From the NCBI RefSeq assembly GCF_900108565.1, contig NZ_LT629971.1, positions 4,464,001-4,528,000 of the forward strand: a stretch of 64,000 nucleotides of DNA, written 5' to 3'. The notes beneath the pieces were generated by a model. That model did not search any database and was not told the origin of the DNA. It saw only the letters and a program-made list of their open reading frames with translations. The DNA is from Mycolicibacterium rutilum. Its GTDB lineage: Bacteria > Actinomycetota > Actinomycetes > Mycobacteriales > Mycobacteriaceae. Numbering within the stretch: the first letter of the stretch is position 1; the number at the start of each line of letters is the position of its first letter. This document shows, in pieces, positions 35,088-47,385 of this stretch. The position numbers were made by a program, and so were the translations under genes.

Positions 35088-36244
35088 CGACCACCGGCCG
35101 CACCTGCGGCGGCGGGTACGACGGGCGGAACCGAATGACCTTGCTGCGGAATCGCATTCACCTGCGGCAGCGCGACGGTCTGCAGGATCCGGTTGATCAC
35201 CGTCTCGGCGGAGATCTCGTCGGCCAGCGCGTCGTAGGTGAGCACCAGCCGGTGCCGCAGCACGTCCGGGATGACCTCGACGACGTCCTGCGGGATCACG
35301 TAGTCGCGGCCGCGCACCAGGGCCAGCGCCCGCGACGCCGCGATGATGCCCAGCGAGGCGCGCGGAGACGCGCCGTAGGCGATCCACGCCTTGGCGTCGG
35401 GCATCCCGAACTTCTCGGGCTGGCGGGTGGCGGTGACGATGCGCACCACATAGTCCACCAGCGCGTGATGGACGAAGTTGTTGGCCGCGACGTCCTGCAG
35501 CCGCAGCAGGTCGCCGGGCCCGAGGATCTGCTTGGGCTCCGGCGGCTTGACGCCCATCCGGTAGATGATCTCGCGCTCTTCTTCAGGCGACGGGTAGTCG
35601 ATGTTGAGCTTGAACAGGAAGCGGTCGCGCTGCGCCTCGGGCAGTGCGTAGACGCCTTCCTGCTCGATCGGGTTCTGCGTGGCCATCACCAGGAACGGCT
35701 GCGGCAGCGGGAAGGTCTTGCCGCCGATCGAGATCTTGCGCTCGGCCATCACCTCGAGCAGCGCCGACTGCACCTTGGCCGGCGCACGGTTGATCTCGTC
35801 GGCGAGCAGGAAGTTGACCACCACCGGGCCGAGCTCGATGTCGAACTCCTCCTTGCCCACGCGGTAGATCCGGGTGCCGATGATGTCGGTGGGCACCAGG
35901 TCAGGGGTGAACTGGATGCGGGCGAAGGTACCGCCGACGACCTTGGCGAAGGTCTCGACGGCCAGCGTCTTGGCCACCCCGGGCACGCCCTCGAGCAGCA
36001 CATGGCCCTTGGCCAGCAGGCCGACGAGCATCCGCTCGACCAGCTGATCCTGGCCGACGATGATCCGCTTGACCTCGAACACGGCCCGCTCGAGCGTGTG
36101 GACCTCCTGCTGCAGCCCGCCGTTGGTGGCGGCCCCGGCCCCGGGGTTGGCCGGCGCGGCGTGCGCGCCCTGCTGGTATCCCTGCGGCTGCGGCTGGCCG
36201 GGATAGCCTCCAGCGCCCTGCGGCGGCCCACTCGGTGACGTCAT
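35084..36244 (-). CDS. moxR1: MoxR-family AAA+ ATPase
   Basis: 386 residues. A disordered Pro/Gly/Gln-rich N-terminus (1-45) precedes the AAA+ core, with Walker A GVPGVAKT (86-93), Walker B LLADEINRAP (about 146-155), sensor MATQNPIEQEG, and arginine-rich PRASLGIIAASRA in the lid. MoxR proteins act as chaperone-like ATPases with VWA partners, here encoded directly downstream. The ATG at 36244 has an AAGGA ribosome site. It heads moxR1-DUF58-VWA-VWA. Confidence 0.95.
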   Translation of the reverse strand: MTSPSGPPQGAGGYPGQPQPQGYQQGAHAAPANPGAGAATNGGLQQEVHTLERAVFEVKRIIVGQDQLVERMLVGLLAKGHVLLEGVPGVAKTLAVETFAKVVGGTFARIQFTPDLVPTDIIGTRIYRVGKEEFDIELGPVVVNFLLADEINRAPAKVQSALLEVMAERKISIGGKTFPLPQPFLVMATQNPIEQEGVYALPEAQRDRFLFKLNIDYPSPEEEREIIYRMGVKPPEPKQILGPGDLLRLQDVAANNFVHHALVDYVVRIVTATRQPEKFGMPDAKAWIAYGASPRASLGIIAASRALALVRGRDYVIPQDVVEVIPDVLRHRLVLTYDALADEISAETVINRILQTVALPQVNAIPQQGHSVPPVVPAAAGAAGGR

Positions 36245-36413
36245 CCACGTTCCTTCCACGTAACTCGCTGGTCTGGGCGGCGCTGGCCGGTCCGGGCCGC
36301 ACGCTCGCCGTCAACTATTCCAGGCACCGCAGAATCCGTCGACGTTGCCCGGCGCTGAGCGCGTACCCGGCGGGCATTTCAAAACACCCGTTCAGGAAGC
36401 GCTCAGCTTGCGC

Positions 36414-37160
36414 TCAGGATTCGATGATGCGGGCCGCGTACGGCTGCAGCCCGCCGCGCCGCACGGGGCTCACGGTGACCTTGCCTGCGCTGCCCGAAGC
36501 CTCGATCATCTGCCCGCCGCCGAGGTAGAGCGCGACGTGCTGGCTGCCACCGGGACCCCAGAACAGCAGATCGCCGCGCTTGGCCTGCGCCACGGGCACC
36601 TTGCGACCGGTGTCGTACTGGTCGCCGGAGTACTTGGGGATCAGCACGCCGACGCCGGCGAACGAGAACTGGGTGAAGCCCGAGCAGTCGAAGCCGACGG
36701 TGTTGGCGCCGGAGTCGACGCCGCGGCTGGGCCCGTTGGGCTTGCCGCCGCCCCATGAGTACGGCACCCCCATCTGGGTCGCACCGCGCCGGATCACGTA
36801 CTCGATGGCCTGCGGCCCGCGCACCCGCCCGGGCGCGACGCCGGCCGTCGCCGCCTCCGGTGGCGCGAGGCCCAGGGTGGACAGGAACTTGCGCCCAAGG
36901 TTCATCGTGACCTCGGTGGCCTGGGCCGTGGCGGCCAGCGACGCGTTCGCGATGGCCAGCGGGTCGCCGGGAGCGCCCGCGCTGATCAGTTTGGGCAGCG
37001 TCGGGTCCCACTGGCCGTCATCGGGCGCCGAGGCAGCCGGGATGGCGGTGCCTGCCGCGAGGCCGACCGCCAACGCGACCGCCGCCAGCACGCGTGTGCA
37101 CCTGGAGTGGAACCGGAATCGCTTGAACTGCAAAGTCTTCCTATCGTTGTGGCTCGGCAC
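36414..37160 (-). CDS. ripB: NlpC/P60 peptidoglycan endopeptidase RipB
   Basis: 248 residues. A long basic N-terminus and a hydrophobic signal (about 21-45, cleavage near ASA) show export. The NlpC/P60 domain fills the C-terminal half: catalytic Cys157 in FDCSGF and His208 in SQHVALYL. It cuts peptide stems of peptidoglycan between D-Glu and mDAP. Unlike RipA it lacks the long N-terminal coiled coil. The ATG lies only 3 bp after the ripA stop, so the two are co-transcribed. Its linker (DPTLPKLISAG...) resembles the corresponding linker of RipA. Confidence 0.95.
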   Translation of the reverse strand: MPSHNDRKTLQFKRFRFHSRCTRVLAAVALAVGLAAGTAIPAASAPDDGQWDPTLPKLISAGAPGDPLAIANASLAATAQATEVTMNLGRKFLSTLGLAPPEAATAGVAPGRVRGPQAIEYVIRRGATQMGVPYSWGGGKPNGPSRGVDSGANTVGFDCSGFTQFSFAGVGVLIPKYSGDQYDTGRKVPVAQAKRGDLLFWGPGGSQHVALYLGGGQMIEASGSAGKVTVSPVRRGGLQPYAARIIES

Positions 37161-37163
37161 CTC

Positions 37164-38582
37164 TCACCATTCGATGAGACGGGTCGCGTAGGGGGTCATG
37201 CCGCTGGTGCGGACCGGGGACACCTTGACCACCGACCCGGTGTAGGGCGCTTCGAGCATCTGGCCGTCGCCGAGGTAGAGCGCGACGTGCTGGCTGGCGT
37301 TGGGGCCCCAGAACAACATGTCGCCGCGGCGCATCTGGGACGACGGGATCTTGCGGCCGGCGTTGTACTGCGAGCCCGAATAGTGGTCGAGCTTGATCCC
37401 GACACCGGCGAACGCGTACAGCATCAGGCCCGAGCAGTCGAAGCCGACAGTGCCTGCGCCGGAGTCGATTCCGCGGCTCGGTCCGGCCGCGTTGCCACCG
37501 CCCCACGAGTACGGGACACCCATCTGCGACATGGCCCGCTTGATCACGTACTCGGTGGCCTGCCTGCCGTAGACCCGCGGGATCCCGCCGTTGTTGGTGT
37601 AGCCGGTCGGGGTGGGCAGCAGGCCGAGCTTCTGCAGGAAGCTGCGCCCGAGGTCCTGGGTGACCTGCGCCGAGGTGGACGCGATGCCCAGGATCGCGTT
37701 GATGATCGCGATCGGGTCGCCGCTGACGAACGCGCTCGGGATGGCGGGCAGCGTCGGATCCCACGGCATGGCCCAGTTACCGGTCGCCGGATCGGGCTTC
37801 TGCGGGGAGCGGTCCCAGTTCGAGTCCGGCGTGCCGACGGGGTTGGCGGCGGGCTGCGCGGGCACGGCCGCGGGTGCCGGCGCCGACGACGCCTGAGCTG
37901 CCGCCAGCCGGGCCTGCGCGGCCGAGCGTTCGGCGCTGAGCTTGTCGAGTTCGGCCTGCTGGGTGCGGAAGGTCTCCTGTGCGGCGGTCAACGCGGACAC
38001 CGCCGACTGTTGGCTGGCCTCGGCGTCGGCGACCGCCTTGTCGGCGCTCTCCTTGGCCAGCCGCGCCGCGGAGTCGCGGTTGACCTGCTCGGTGCGGGCC
38101 CGCTGCAGATCGGTCATCACCTGCTGCGAGCTCAGCGAGAGCGTCTGCCCCGCCGCGGCGGTGCTGATGACGTCGGCGGGGTCGGCAGCGGTGAGGTAAG
38201 AATCCGACGGCCCGTTGATGTAGGTGGCGGCGGCGAACGAGTCGAACCGCTTCTGCGCCTGCTCGATCGCGATGTTGGCGTCCTGCACCCGCAGCTTGCT
38301 GGCATCGACCTCACGCTGCGCGGCGTCGGCGTTGTCCCGCGCGGTCTGCACGTCGAGGATCGCCTTGTTCACGCTCTCCTGCTGTTGCTGGATCTGCGCG
38401 CCGAGGTCCTGCAGTTTCTGGTCGGCGTTGGCGACGGCGGCCACCAGCGCGGCGATGCTGTCGGGACTTGCGGGCTGCGCGACGGCCAGGCCGGGGGTGG
38501 CGAACACGATCGCGGCGGCGAGCAGCGCCGCGCAGAACCGCCCACGCGGCCGCGTGACGGATGGGCCAGGGGTGCGTCTCAT
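37164..38582 (-). CDS. ripA: Peptidoglycan endopeptidase RipA
   Basis: 472 residues. Signal peptide residues 1-36 (AVAQP cleavage), an Ala/Gln-rich coiled coil (about 40-245) that in the known protein blocks the active site, a Pro/Ala linker, and an NlpC/P60 domain with catalytic Cys383 (FDCSGLMLYAF) and His432 (SQHVALYLG). RipA splits septal peptidoglycan for daughter-cell separation, working with RpfB. The ATG at 38582 (MRRTPGPSVT) is chosen because upstream codons lack signal-peptide character. The 247-bp region upstream holds repeated GTCACA motifs that may be MtrA sites. Confidence 0.96.
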   Translation of the reverse strand: MRRTPGPSVTRPRGRFCAALLAAAIVFATPGLAVAQPASPDSIAALVAAVANADQKLQDLGAQIQQQQESVNKAILDVQTARDNADAAQREVDASKLRVQDANIAIEQAQKRFDSFAAATYINGPSDSYLTAADPADVISTAAAGQTLSLSSQQVMTDLQRARTEQVNRDSAARLAKESADKAVADAEASQQSAVSALTAAQETFRTQQAELDKLSAERSAAQARLAAAQASSAPAPAAVPAQPAANPVGTPDSNWDRSPQKPDPATGNWAMPWDPTLPAIPSAFVSGDPIAIINAILGIASTSAQVTQDLGRSFLQKLGLLPTPTGYTNNGGIPRVYGRQATEYVIKRAMSQMGVPYSWGGGNAAGPSRGIDSGAGTVGFDCSGLMLYAFAGVGIKLDHYSGSQYNAGRKIPSSQMRRGDMLFWGPNASQHVALYLGDGQMLEAPYTGSVVKVSPVRTSGMTPYATRLIEW

Positions 38583-38651
38583 CCGACTCAGTTCTCCTAT
38601 GGCTCTGATGCGAACGTGCGGACACATTCGTCGGGTGAACTGTGCGCAGTT

Positions 38652-38747
38652 GTCACACAAAGCACATCCACAACACAGTTACCGACTGCACCGTACGTCA
38701 CATCTGACGCCGAAGAAACTTATGTCACAAATTACAAGTTTGTAATT
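38652..38747. promoter_or_regulatory. ripA upstream region: GTCACA repeats and 18-bp palindrome
   Basis: Three GTCACA motifs lie at 38652, 38697 and 38724. An AT-rich dyad AATTACAA-GT-TTGTAATT spans 38730-38747, adjoining the third motif. The whole gap 38583-38829 has no gene and is unusually AT-rich for this genome. Known biology: ripA is a target of the response regulator MtrA. Assigning these motifs to MtrA is inference. Confidence 0.45.
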
Positions 38748-38829
38748 GAAATAGGCGTTATCCGACCGTTATTTCGGCCATTGCCGGGCACTCGCGCGAA
38801 CCCGCGAAAGTGCTTGTGGCAGTGAGACT

Positions 38830-39393
38830 TCAGGCCTGCGCACGCGAGACGGCGCGCTTGCTGCGGACCTGCAAAAGTCGCGTTCCGATAACGGCCGCGA
38901 CGACCCCGAGAACCACCAGAATGGTGAATGTCGTCCAGGGAAAATGCGAGGCGGTGAGTTCGCTCAGGAAGTTCTTCGAACCCTGTACCGGACCGCGCCC
39001 CTCGGCGACGTCCTGACCGGCCTCCAGCGTCATCCGGTCGTAGGTCGTCGAGAACGTGCCGGACTCGGTCGGGCTGAGCACCAGCACCGTCGAACCCGGG
39101 AACGCCTCACCCACCTCGGTGGCGATGTCGCGCAGCGGGGTGTCGATCGGCGGGTTGCGGTCGACGACGACGATCTTGAGGTCGACGCCCTTTTGCTGGG
39201 CCTCGGCGATGACCTCGGGTAGTCCCTCGTTCTCGGGGGTGGGCGCCGCACTGACGCCGTCGTCGCGTACGTCGTCGATCACGAGGCTCATGCACGTGTC
39301 GACCGGCGTGGTCGCCGGGTCCTGGCCGACCGGTCCGCACACGTCGGGCGGGATGTAAGCCGGCAGGAACGGAATGACATGCGGTCCGATCAC
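38830..39393 (-). CDS. Membrane protein of the Rv1476 type
   Basis: 187 residues. The extracytoplasmic-type domain is first (PPDVCGPVGQDPATTPVDTC, a cysteine pair, then an alpha/beta domain with KIVVVDRNPPIDTP near residue 80). A C-terminal transmembrane helix (about 152-172) and a short basic tail end the protein. This resembles TPM_phosphatase-like membrane proteins. M. tuberculosis Rv1476 occupies the same slot between ripA and acn. The GTG at 39393 is leaderless (TACGGT 6 nt upstream). Confidence 0.8.
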   Translation of the reverse strand: MIGPHVIPFLPAYIPPDVCGPVGQDPATTPVDTCMSLVIDDVRDDGVSAAPTPENEGLPEVIAEAQQKGVDLKIVVVDRNPPIDTPLRDIATEVGEAFPGSTVLVLSPTESGTFSTTYDRMTLEAGQDVAEGRGPVQGSKNFLSELTASHFPWTTFTILVVLGVVAAVIGTRLLQVRSKRAVSRAQA

Positions 39394-39399
39394 AGGGAA

Positions 39400-39405
39400 A
39401 CCGTA
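39400..39405 (-). promoter_or_regulatory. Leaderless -10 element of the Rv1476-type gene
   Basis: TACGGT on the minus strand, 6 nt before the GTG at 39393. Confidence 0.5.
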
Positions 39406-39470
39406 CGTGATGGGTACTCAGCGGGGTGGCAGCACACACGCGCGGCGACCAGACTGGAGACGGGCCCTGG

Positions 39471-39501
39471 TTGTTTTGCAGGACAAGCGTACTGTTAGGA
39501 T
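39471..39501 (+). promoter_or_regulatory. Candidate acn promoter
   Basis: TTGTTT (39471-39476) and TAGGAT (39496-39501) with a 19-bp spacer. It gives a leader of roughly 45-50 nt before the GTG at 39555. The spacer is longer than optimal. Confidence 0.4.
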
Positions 39502-39554
39502 CGGAGACGTCGCCGACACAGCCCGTCGGCGGCGAGAACTAGCCGGGAGTTGAT

Positions 39555-42392
<2,838 letters not shown>

Positions 42393-42410
42393 CGGGAAGG
42401 GACAACTCCG

Positions 42411-42980
42411 TTGCCCCGGGTCACCGACGATCACCTGGCGGCGCGCCGTCGGCAGATCCTCGACGGTGCCCGGCGGTGCTTCGCGGAATACGGTTACGAC
42501 AAGGCGACCGTGCGACGGCTCGAACAGACGATCGGGCTGTCGCGCGGCGCCATCTTCCACCACTTCAAGGACAAGGACACCTTGTTCTTCGAACTGGCCC
42601 GCGAGGACGCCGAGCGGATGGCCGACGTCGCGGCGCGCGAGGGCCTCGTGCAGGTGATGCGCGACATGCTGGCCGCCCCCGACCAGTTCGACTGGCTGGC
42701 CACCCGGTTGGAGATCGCGCGCAAGCTGCGCAACGACCCGGAGTTCCACCGCGGCTGGCAGGACCGGTCAGCGGAGTTGTCCGCAGCCACCGAGGCGCGG
42801 CTACGGATGCAGAAGCAGGCGGGCCGGCTTCGTGACGACGTGCCCGGCGCCGTGTTGCAGACCTATCTCGATCTGATCCTCGACGGTCTGGTCGCCCGGC
42901 TGGCGTCCGGCGACGACCCCGAAAAGCTCAGTGCGGTACTGGACCTCGTGGAGGACTCAGTCCGCCAGTCGCGCAGCTAG
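42411..42980 (+). CDS. TetR family regulator, AcnR-like
   Basis: 189 residues. The DNA-binding domain at residues 8-55 contains LEQTIGLSRGAIFHHFKDKD. It lies 18 bp downstream of acn on the same strand, the arrangement of Corynebacterium glutamicum acn-acnR, where AcnR represses aconitase and senses citrate-Mg. A TTG start is used, which is rare here and may keep expression low; a GGGAAGGGA sequence lies upstream. Assignment rests on context plus fold. It overlaps the convergent small HTH gene by 4 bp. Confidence 0.82.
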   Translation: MPRVTDDHLAARRRQILDGARRCFAEYGYDKATVRRLEQTIGLSRGAIFHHFKDKDTLFFELAREDAERMADVAAREGLVQVMRDMLAAPDQFDWLATRLEIARKLRNDPEFHRGWQDRSAELSAATEARLRMQKQAGRLRDDVPGAVLQTYLDLILDGLVARLASGDDPEKLSAVLDLVEDSVRQSRS

Positions 42981-43168
42981 TGCCGCCTGCTGCGGTGGTT
43001 CGGCCCCCCGCGGCTGCGCATCGTGGTACCGGATTCACGCAGCATGCTGTGAATCGAACCGTATGAGCGTCCGGTGGATGCGACCAGCGTCCGGATGCTC
43101 GCGCCGCCTTCGTACGCGCTGCGCAGCTCGTTGAGCAACTCGTCGCGCGACTTGTCCAGTTTCTTCAT
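42977..43168 (-). CDS. Small helix-turn-helix protein (Rv1473A-like)
   Basis: 63 residues. Residues 5-45 form a helix-turn-helix: ELLNELRSAYEGGASIRTLV then STGRSYGSIHSML, as in resolvase-like or winged helices that read DNA. The C-terminal tail is basic (RSRGGPNHRSRRH). The ATG at 43168 follows a GGGGAGG ribosome site by 5 nt, so the GTG two codons upstream is less likely. M. tuberculosis has a similar small gene between acnR-like and ABC-F genes. Target unknown. Confidence 0.75.
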   Translation of the reverse strand: MKKLDKSRDELLNELRSAYEGGASIRTLVASTGRSYGSIHSMLRESGTTMRSRGGPNHRSRRH

Positions 43169-43289
43169 CAGCACCTCCCCAAGTGGATGCCCCGACGGTT
43201 ACCCAGGGTAGGAAGCAGCTACACGCCGCTAGCCGAAATTGACGAAACGGTTCGCGATTTGGATCCACCACGACGCAATGCGTCCGAGG

Positions 43290-44918
<1,629 letters not shown>

Positions 44919-44930
44919 GCGGTGCAGTCC

Positions 44931-45761
44931 TTACTTGTCGTCGGTGAAGACCGGGGCCCGTTTCTCGGCGCGCGCCGCCACGGCTTCTTCGAAGTTGGCG
45001 GCGAGCAACCGGACGAATAGTTGTCCGAGGCCCTCGGCTTGCATGTGCCCTTCCAGGCTACCGGCGTCCAGTCCACTCCATAGTGTGCGTTTGGTCAACT
45101 CGATTCCGGGCCGCGAGAACCCCGCGATCCGCTCACCGAACTCGTAGCAAACGTCGAGCAACTCGGCTGCCGGCACGGTGCGCGACACCAGCCCGATGCG
45201 TTCGGCCTCCACGGCGTCGACGTCGCGCCCGGTCAGCATCAGCTCGAACGCGCGCGAGGTCCCGATCGCGCGGGGCAGCAGGTAGGACAACCCGAGTTCG
45301 CTGGCCGTCAGGCCGTTGTTGATGCCTGCCGCCCGGAAGTAGGCGCCGTCGGCGGCGACCCTGATGTCGCAGGCCAACGCCAGGCACAGCCCTCCGCCGA
45401 TCGCGGCGCCGTTGACCGCGGCGATCACCGGCTGGTGCATCTTGCGCAGCGCCAGGATGACGTCGTCGAGGACCTCCATGGACCGCAGCGCGAAACTCGG
45501 CCGGGTCAACCCGTCGATGTGCGGCACCGAGCCTGCGGACTTGTGGTCGGCACCCGAGGAGAAGCCGCGCCCGGCGCCGGTCAGCACCACGGCGCGCACC
45601 GAGTTGTCGTAGGTCAGTTCGTCCAGCACCTTCTTGAGCGGCACCATGACGTCGAACGCCATGGAGTTCATCCGCTCCGGCCGGTTCAGGGTCACCAGGG
45701 CCAGCCCGGGGCGGGGCCGGTCGACCAGGACGAAGTCGCTGTTTGCTGAATGCTCGGTCAC
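44931..45761 (-). CDS. echA12: Enoyl-CoA hydratase/isomerase family protein
   Basis: 276 residues, crotonase fold. The oxyanion-hole motifs are FSSGADHKSAG (about 65-75) and NGAAIGGGLCLALACD (about 114-129). The usual catalytic glutamates are not obvious (SELGLSYLLPR carries one Glu), so hydratase versus isomerase activity is open. The GTG at 45761 is leaderless (TAGCGT 7 nt upstream). It lies between the ABC-F and thioredoxin genes, the position of EchA12 in M. tuberculosis. Confidence 0.87.
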   Translation of the reverse strand: MTEHSANSDFVLVDRPRPGLALVTLNRPERMNSMAFDVMVPLKKVLDELTYDNSVRAVVLTGAGRGFSSGADHKSAGSVPHIDGLTRPSFALRSMEVLDDVILALRKMHQPVIAAVNGAAIGGGLCLALACDIRVAADGAYFRAAGINNGLTASELGLSYLLPRAIGTSRAFELMLTGRDVDAVEAERIGLVSRTVPAAELLDVCYEFGERIAGFSRPGIELTKRTLWSGLDAGSLEGHMQAEGLGQLFVRLLAANFEEAVAARAEKRAPVFTDDK

Positions 45762-45768
45762 GCAGTGC

Positions 45769-45774
45769 ACGCTA
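45769..45774 (-). promoter_or_regulatory. Leaderless -10 element of the enoyl-CoA hydratase gene
   Basis: TAGCGT on the minus strand, 7 nt before the GTG at 45761. Confidence 0.5.
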
Positions 45775-45788
45775 TCGCGTGCGGCCGA

Positions 45789-46154
45789 TTACTCCTGCTC
45801 GCCGTTGCTCTGCGCGGCGATCGCGGCGTCGATGTCGAATTCCTTGACCTTCTGCACGAGGTCCTCGAGCGCGGCGGGCGGCAGGGCGCCGGCCTGGTTG
45901 AACACCAGCTTGCCCTTCTTGAACGCCATCAGCGTCGGGATCGACCGGATGTCGGCCGCGGCCGCCAAAGCCTGCTCGGCCTCGGTGTCGACCTTGGCGT
46001 AGACGACGTCGGGGTGGTTCTCCGACGAGGCCGCGAACGTCGGGGCGAAGGCCTTACACGGGCCACACCACGACGCCCAGAAGTCCACCAGCACGATCTC
46101 GTTGTCGTTGATGGTGTCGTTGAATTGCTCGGCGGTGATGTCTTGGGTAGCCAC
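45789..46154 (-). CDS. trxA: Thioredoxin
   Basis: 121 residues, single thioredoxin fold. Active-site cysteines Cys30 and Cys33 lie in FWASWCGPCK, and the cis-proline is in IRSIPTLMAF (about residue 75). Cytoplasmic disulfide reductase. An Ala/Asp-rich tail of about 15 residues extends past the usual end (DIDAAIAAQSNGEQE). The GTG at 46154 has an AGGAA ribosome site; the long upstream frame is shadow. Confidence 0.94.
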   Translation of the reverse strand: MATQDITAEQFNDTINDNEIVLVDFWASWCGPCKAFAPTFAASSENHPDVVYAKVDTEAEQALAAAADIRSIPTLMAFKKGKLVFNQAGALPPAALEDLVQKVKEFDIDAAIAAQSNGEQE

Positions 46155-46194
46155 GTTGGTTCCTAACGCTGTTGGGCGGCTGGATGTTCCCAGC

Positions 46195-46827
46195 CTACGG
46201 ACGAATACCCAGTTCGGCGCGGCCGCGCTCGAAGAACTCGACGACGCGCTCGGTGGTCGCGTCGACATCGTCCGCGGGATCGAGCGCCAGCAGCGCGCCG
46301 AACGGTGCATTCCAGAACGCGCCGGTGCGCGGCTGCCACGGGCCGACGTAGGCGTAGGGGGTCGGGTGGGTGTCGTCGCCCGGCGACACCCCGTAGTTCA
46401 CCTCGGCGTCGACGGCCGCGACGTCGAAATGCTCCGGCCACAAGATCGGATGCTCTTGTGGCAGAACCCGTTTGATCGCGTGACCGCCGGCGTAGAGGCA
46501 GCGGTGCAACCACTCGGCAGCGGCCCGGTCGAGGTCGAGTTCGGCGTCGTCGGGCAGCGGGTCGACCAGTTCGTAGACGCCCTCGGGTGGCCCGGCGGTC
46601 ACCCCGGCCGCCGCCGCGATCGCCCGTACGGGGCCGGCGAGCGCGACGCTGCCGTTCTCGAACACCAGCTCGGTGCCGTGCACGGCCAGCGGCATGGCGA
46701 CCGCGGCGAAACCGTCCGGGCGCACCGCGAGCCGGATGGTGCCCGCCGCGCGGTACTGCGGACCCGCGATCAGGCTCTCGGCGACACCCCGCAGCTGGCG
46801 GCGGGTGGCAACGTAGGACGTCGTCAT
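46195..46827 (-). CDS. Conserved actinobacterial hypothetical protein
   Basis: 210 residues, soluble, no signal peptide. The N-terminal half has beta character (RAAGTIRLAVRPDGFAAVAM), and the C-terminal half carries WPEHFDVAAVDAEVNYGVSPGDD and PYAYVGPWQPRTGAFWNAPFG, strongly patterned Trp/Pro/Gly blocks that look like a conserved ligand-binding domain. I do not recognise the family. The ATG overlaps the stop of the upstream membrane protein by 1 bp (TGATG), so the two are translated together. Confidence 0.65.
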   Translation of the reverse strand: MTTSYVATRRQLRGVAESLIAGPQYRAAGTIRLAVRPDGFAAVAMPLAVHGTELVFENGSVALAGPVRAIAAAAGVTAGPPEGVYELVDPLPDDAELDLDRAAAEWLHRCLYAGGHAIKRVLPQEHPILWPEHFDVAAVDAEVNYGVSPGDDTHPTPYAYVGPWQPRTGAFWNAPFGALLALDPADDVDATTERVVEFFERGRAELGIRP

Positions 46828-47351
46828 CACGACGCCAGGCTACGGGCGCGGGTCAGCAGGTGTGCTCGGCGGCGCGGCCACCAGAACACCTCGACGAGCA
46901 GCGCGGCCAGATACACCAGCGAGGCGATCGCGCTGCCCCACGAGCCGAAGGTGGCGTCCCACACGGCTGTGCCGAGCGCCACGACCAGGACCACGACCAG
47001 CACCCAGCGCACCGGCCGGCCCTCCTCCGCCGCACCACACAGCGCGCGGGCGTATCCGGCGGCCGCCTGCGAGAGCCCCGGATCGAGGTCGTCGCCCCGG
47101 CGCACCGCGCGGACCACCGCGACGCGCTGGTCATCCTCAAGCGTCTCCGACTGCGGCCAGTACCGAACCATCCGGCGCGCCATCCAGACGCCGTAGCAGG
47201 TGCCGACGACGACCGTGACGATGACACCGCCGACGAGGAATCCGGAGTCGAGCCAGGCCAACACGCCCAAACTCGAGCCGACCACGCCGCCGATCGTCAG
47301 CGCGCGACGGCCGAAACCGCCCCGCCACATCACCGCGGGCACCGTGACCAT
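46827..47351 (-). CDS. Four-helix membrane protein, unknown
   Basis: 174 residues. Hydrophobic helices near residues 19-36, 38-57, 117-131 and 133-152 are separated by a charged cytoplasmic loop (TLEDDQRVAVVRAVRRGDD). The first helices carry the Gly-rich TIGGVVGSSLGVLAWLDSG. No family recognised. It is coupled by a 1-bp TGATG overlap to the downstream soluble protein, which might be its partner. Confidence 0.6.
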   Translation of the reverse strand: MVTVPAVMWRGGFGRRALTIGGVVGSSLGVLAWLDSGFLVGGVIVTVVVGTCYGVWMARRMVRYWPQSETLEDDQRVAVVRAVRRGDDLDPGLSQAAAGYARALCGAAEEGRPVRWVLVVVLVVALGTAVWDATFGSWGSAIASLVYLAALLVEVFWWPRRRAHLLTRARSLAS

Positions 47352-47385
47352 CGGCTCATTCTCGCCAGCCGACGCGCCCGCGGGG

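Noticed and set aside
36345..36425. Short repeats of GCGCTCAG near the ripB 3' end as a regulatory array
   Set aside because: Two copies 14 bp apart plus an imperfect palindrome; no link to a promoter position and too few copies.
38583..38829. Cyclic di-AMP (ydaO) riboswitch upstream of ripA
   Set aside because: Actinobacterial cell-wall hydrolase genes can carry this element, but I could not find its conserved purine-rich core blocks here.
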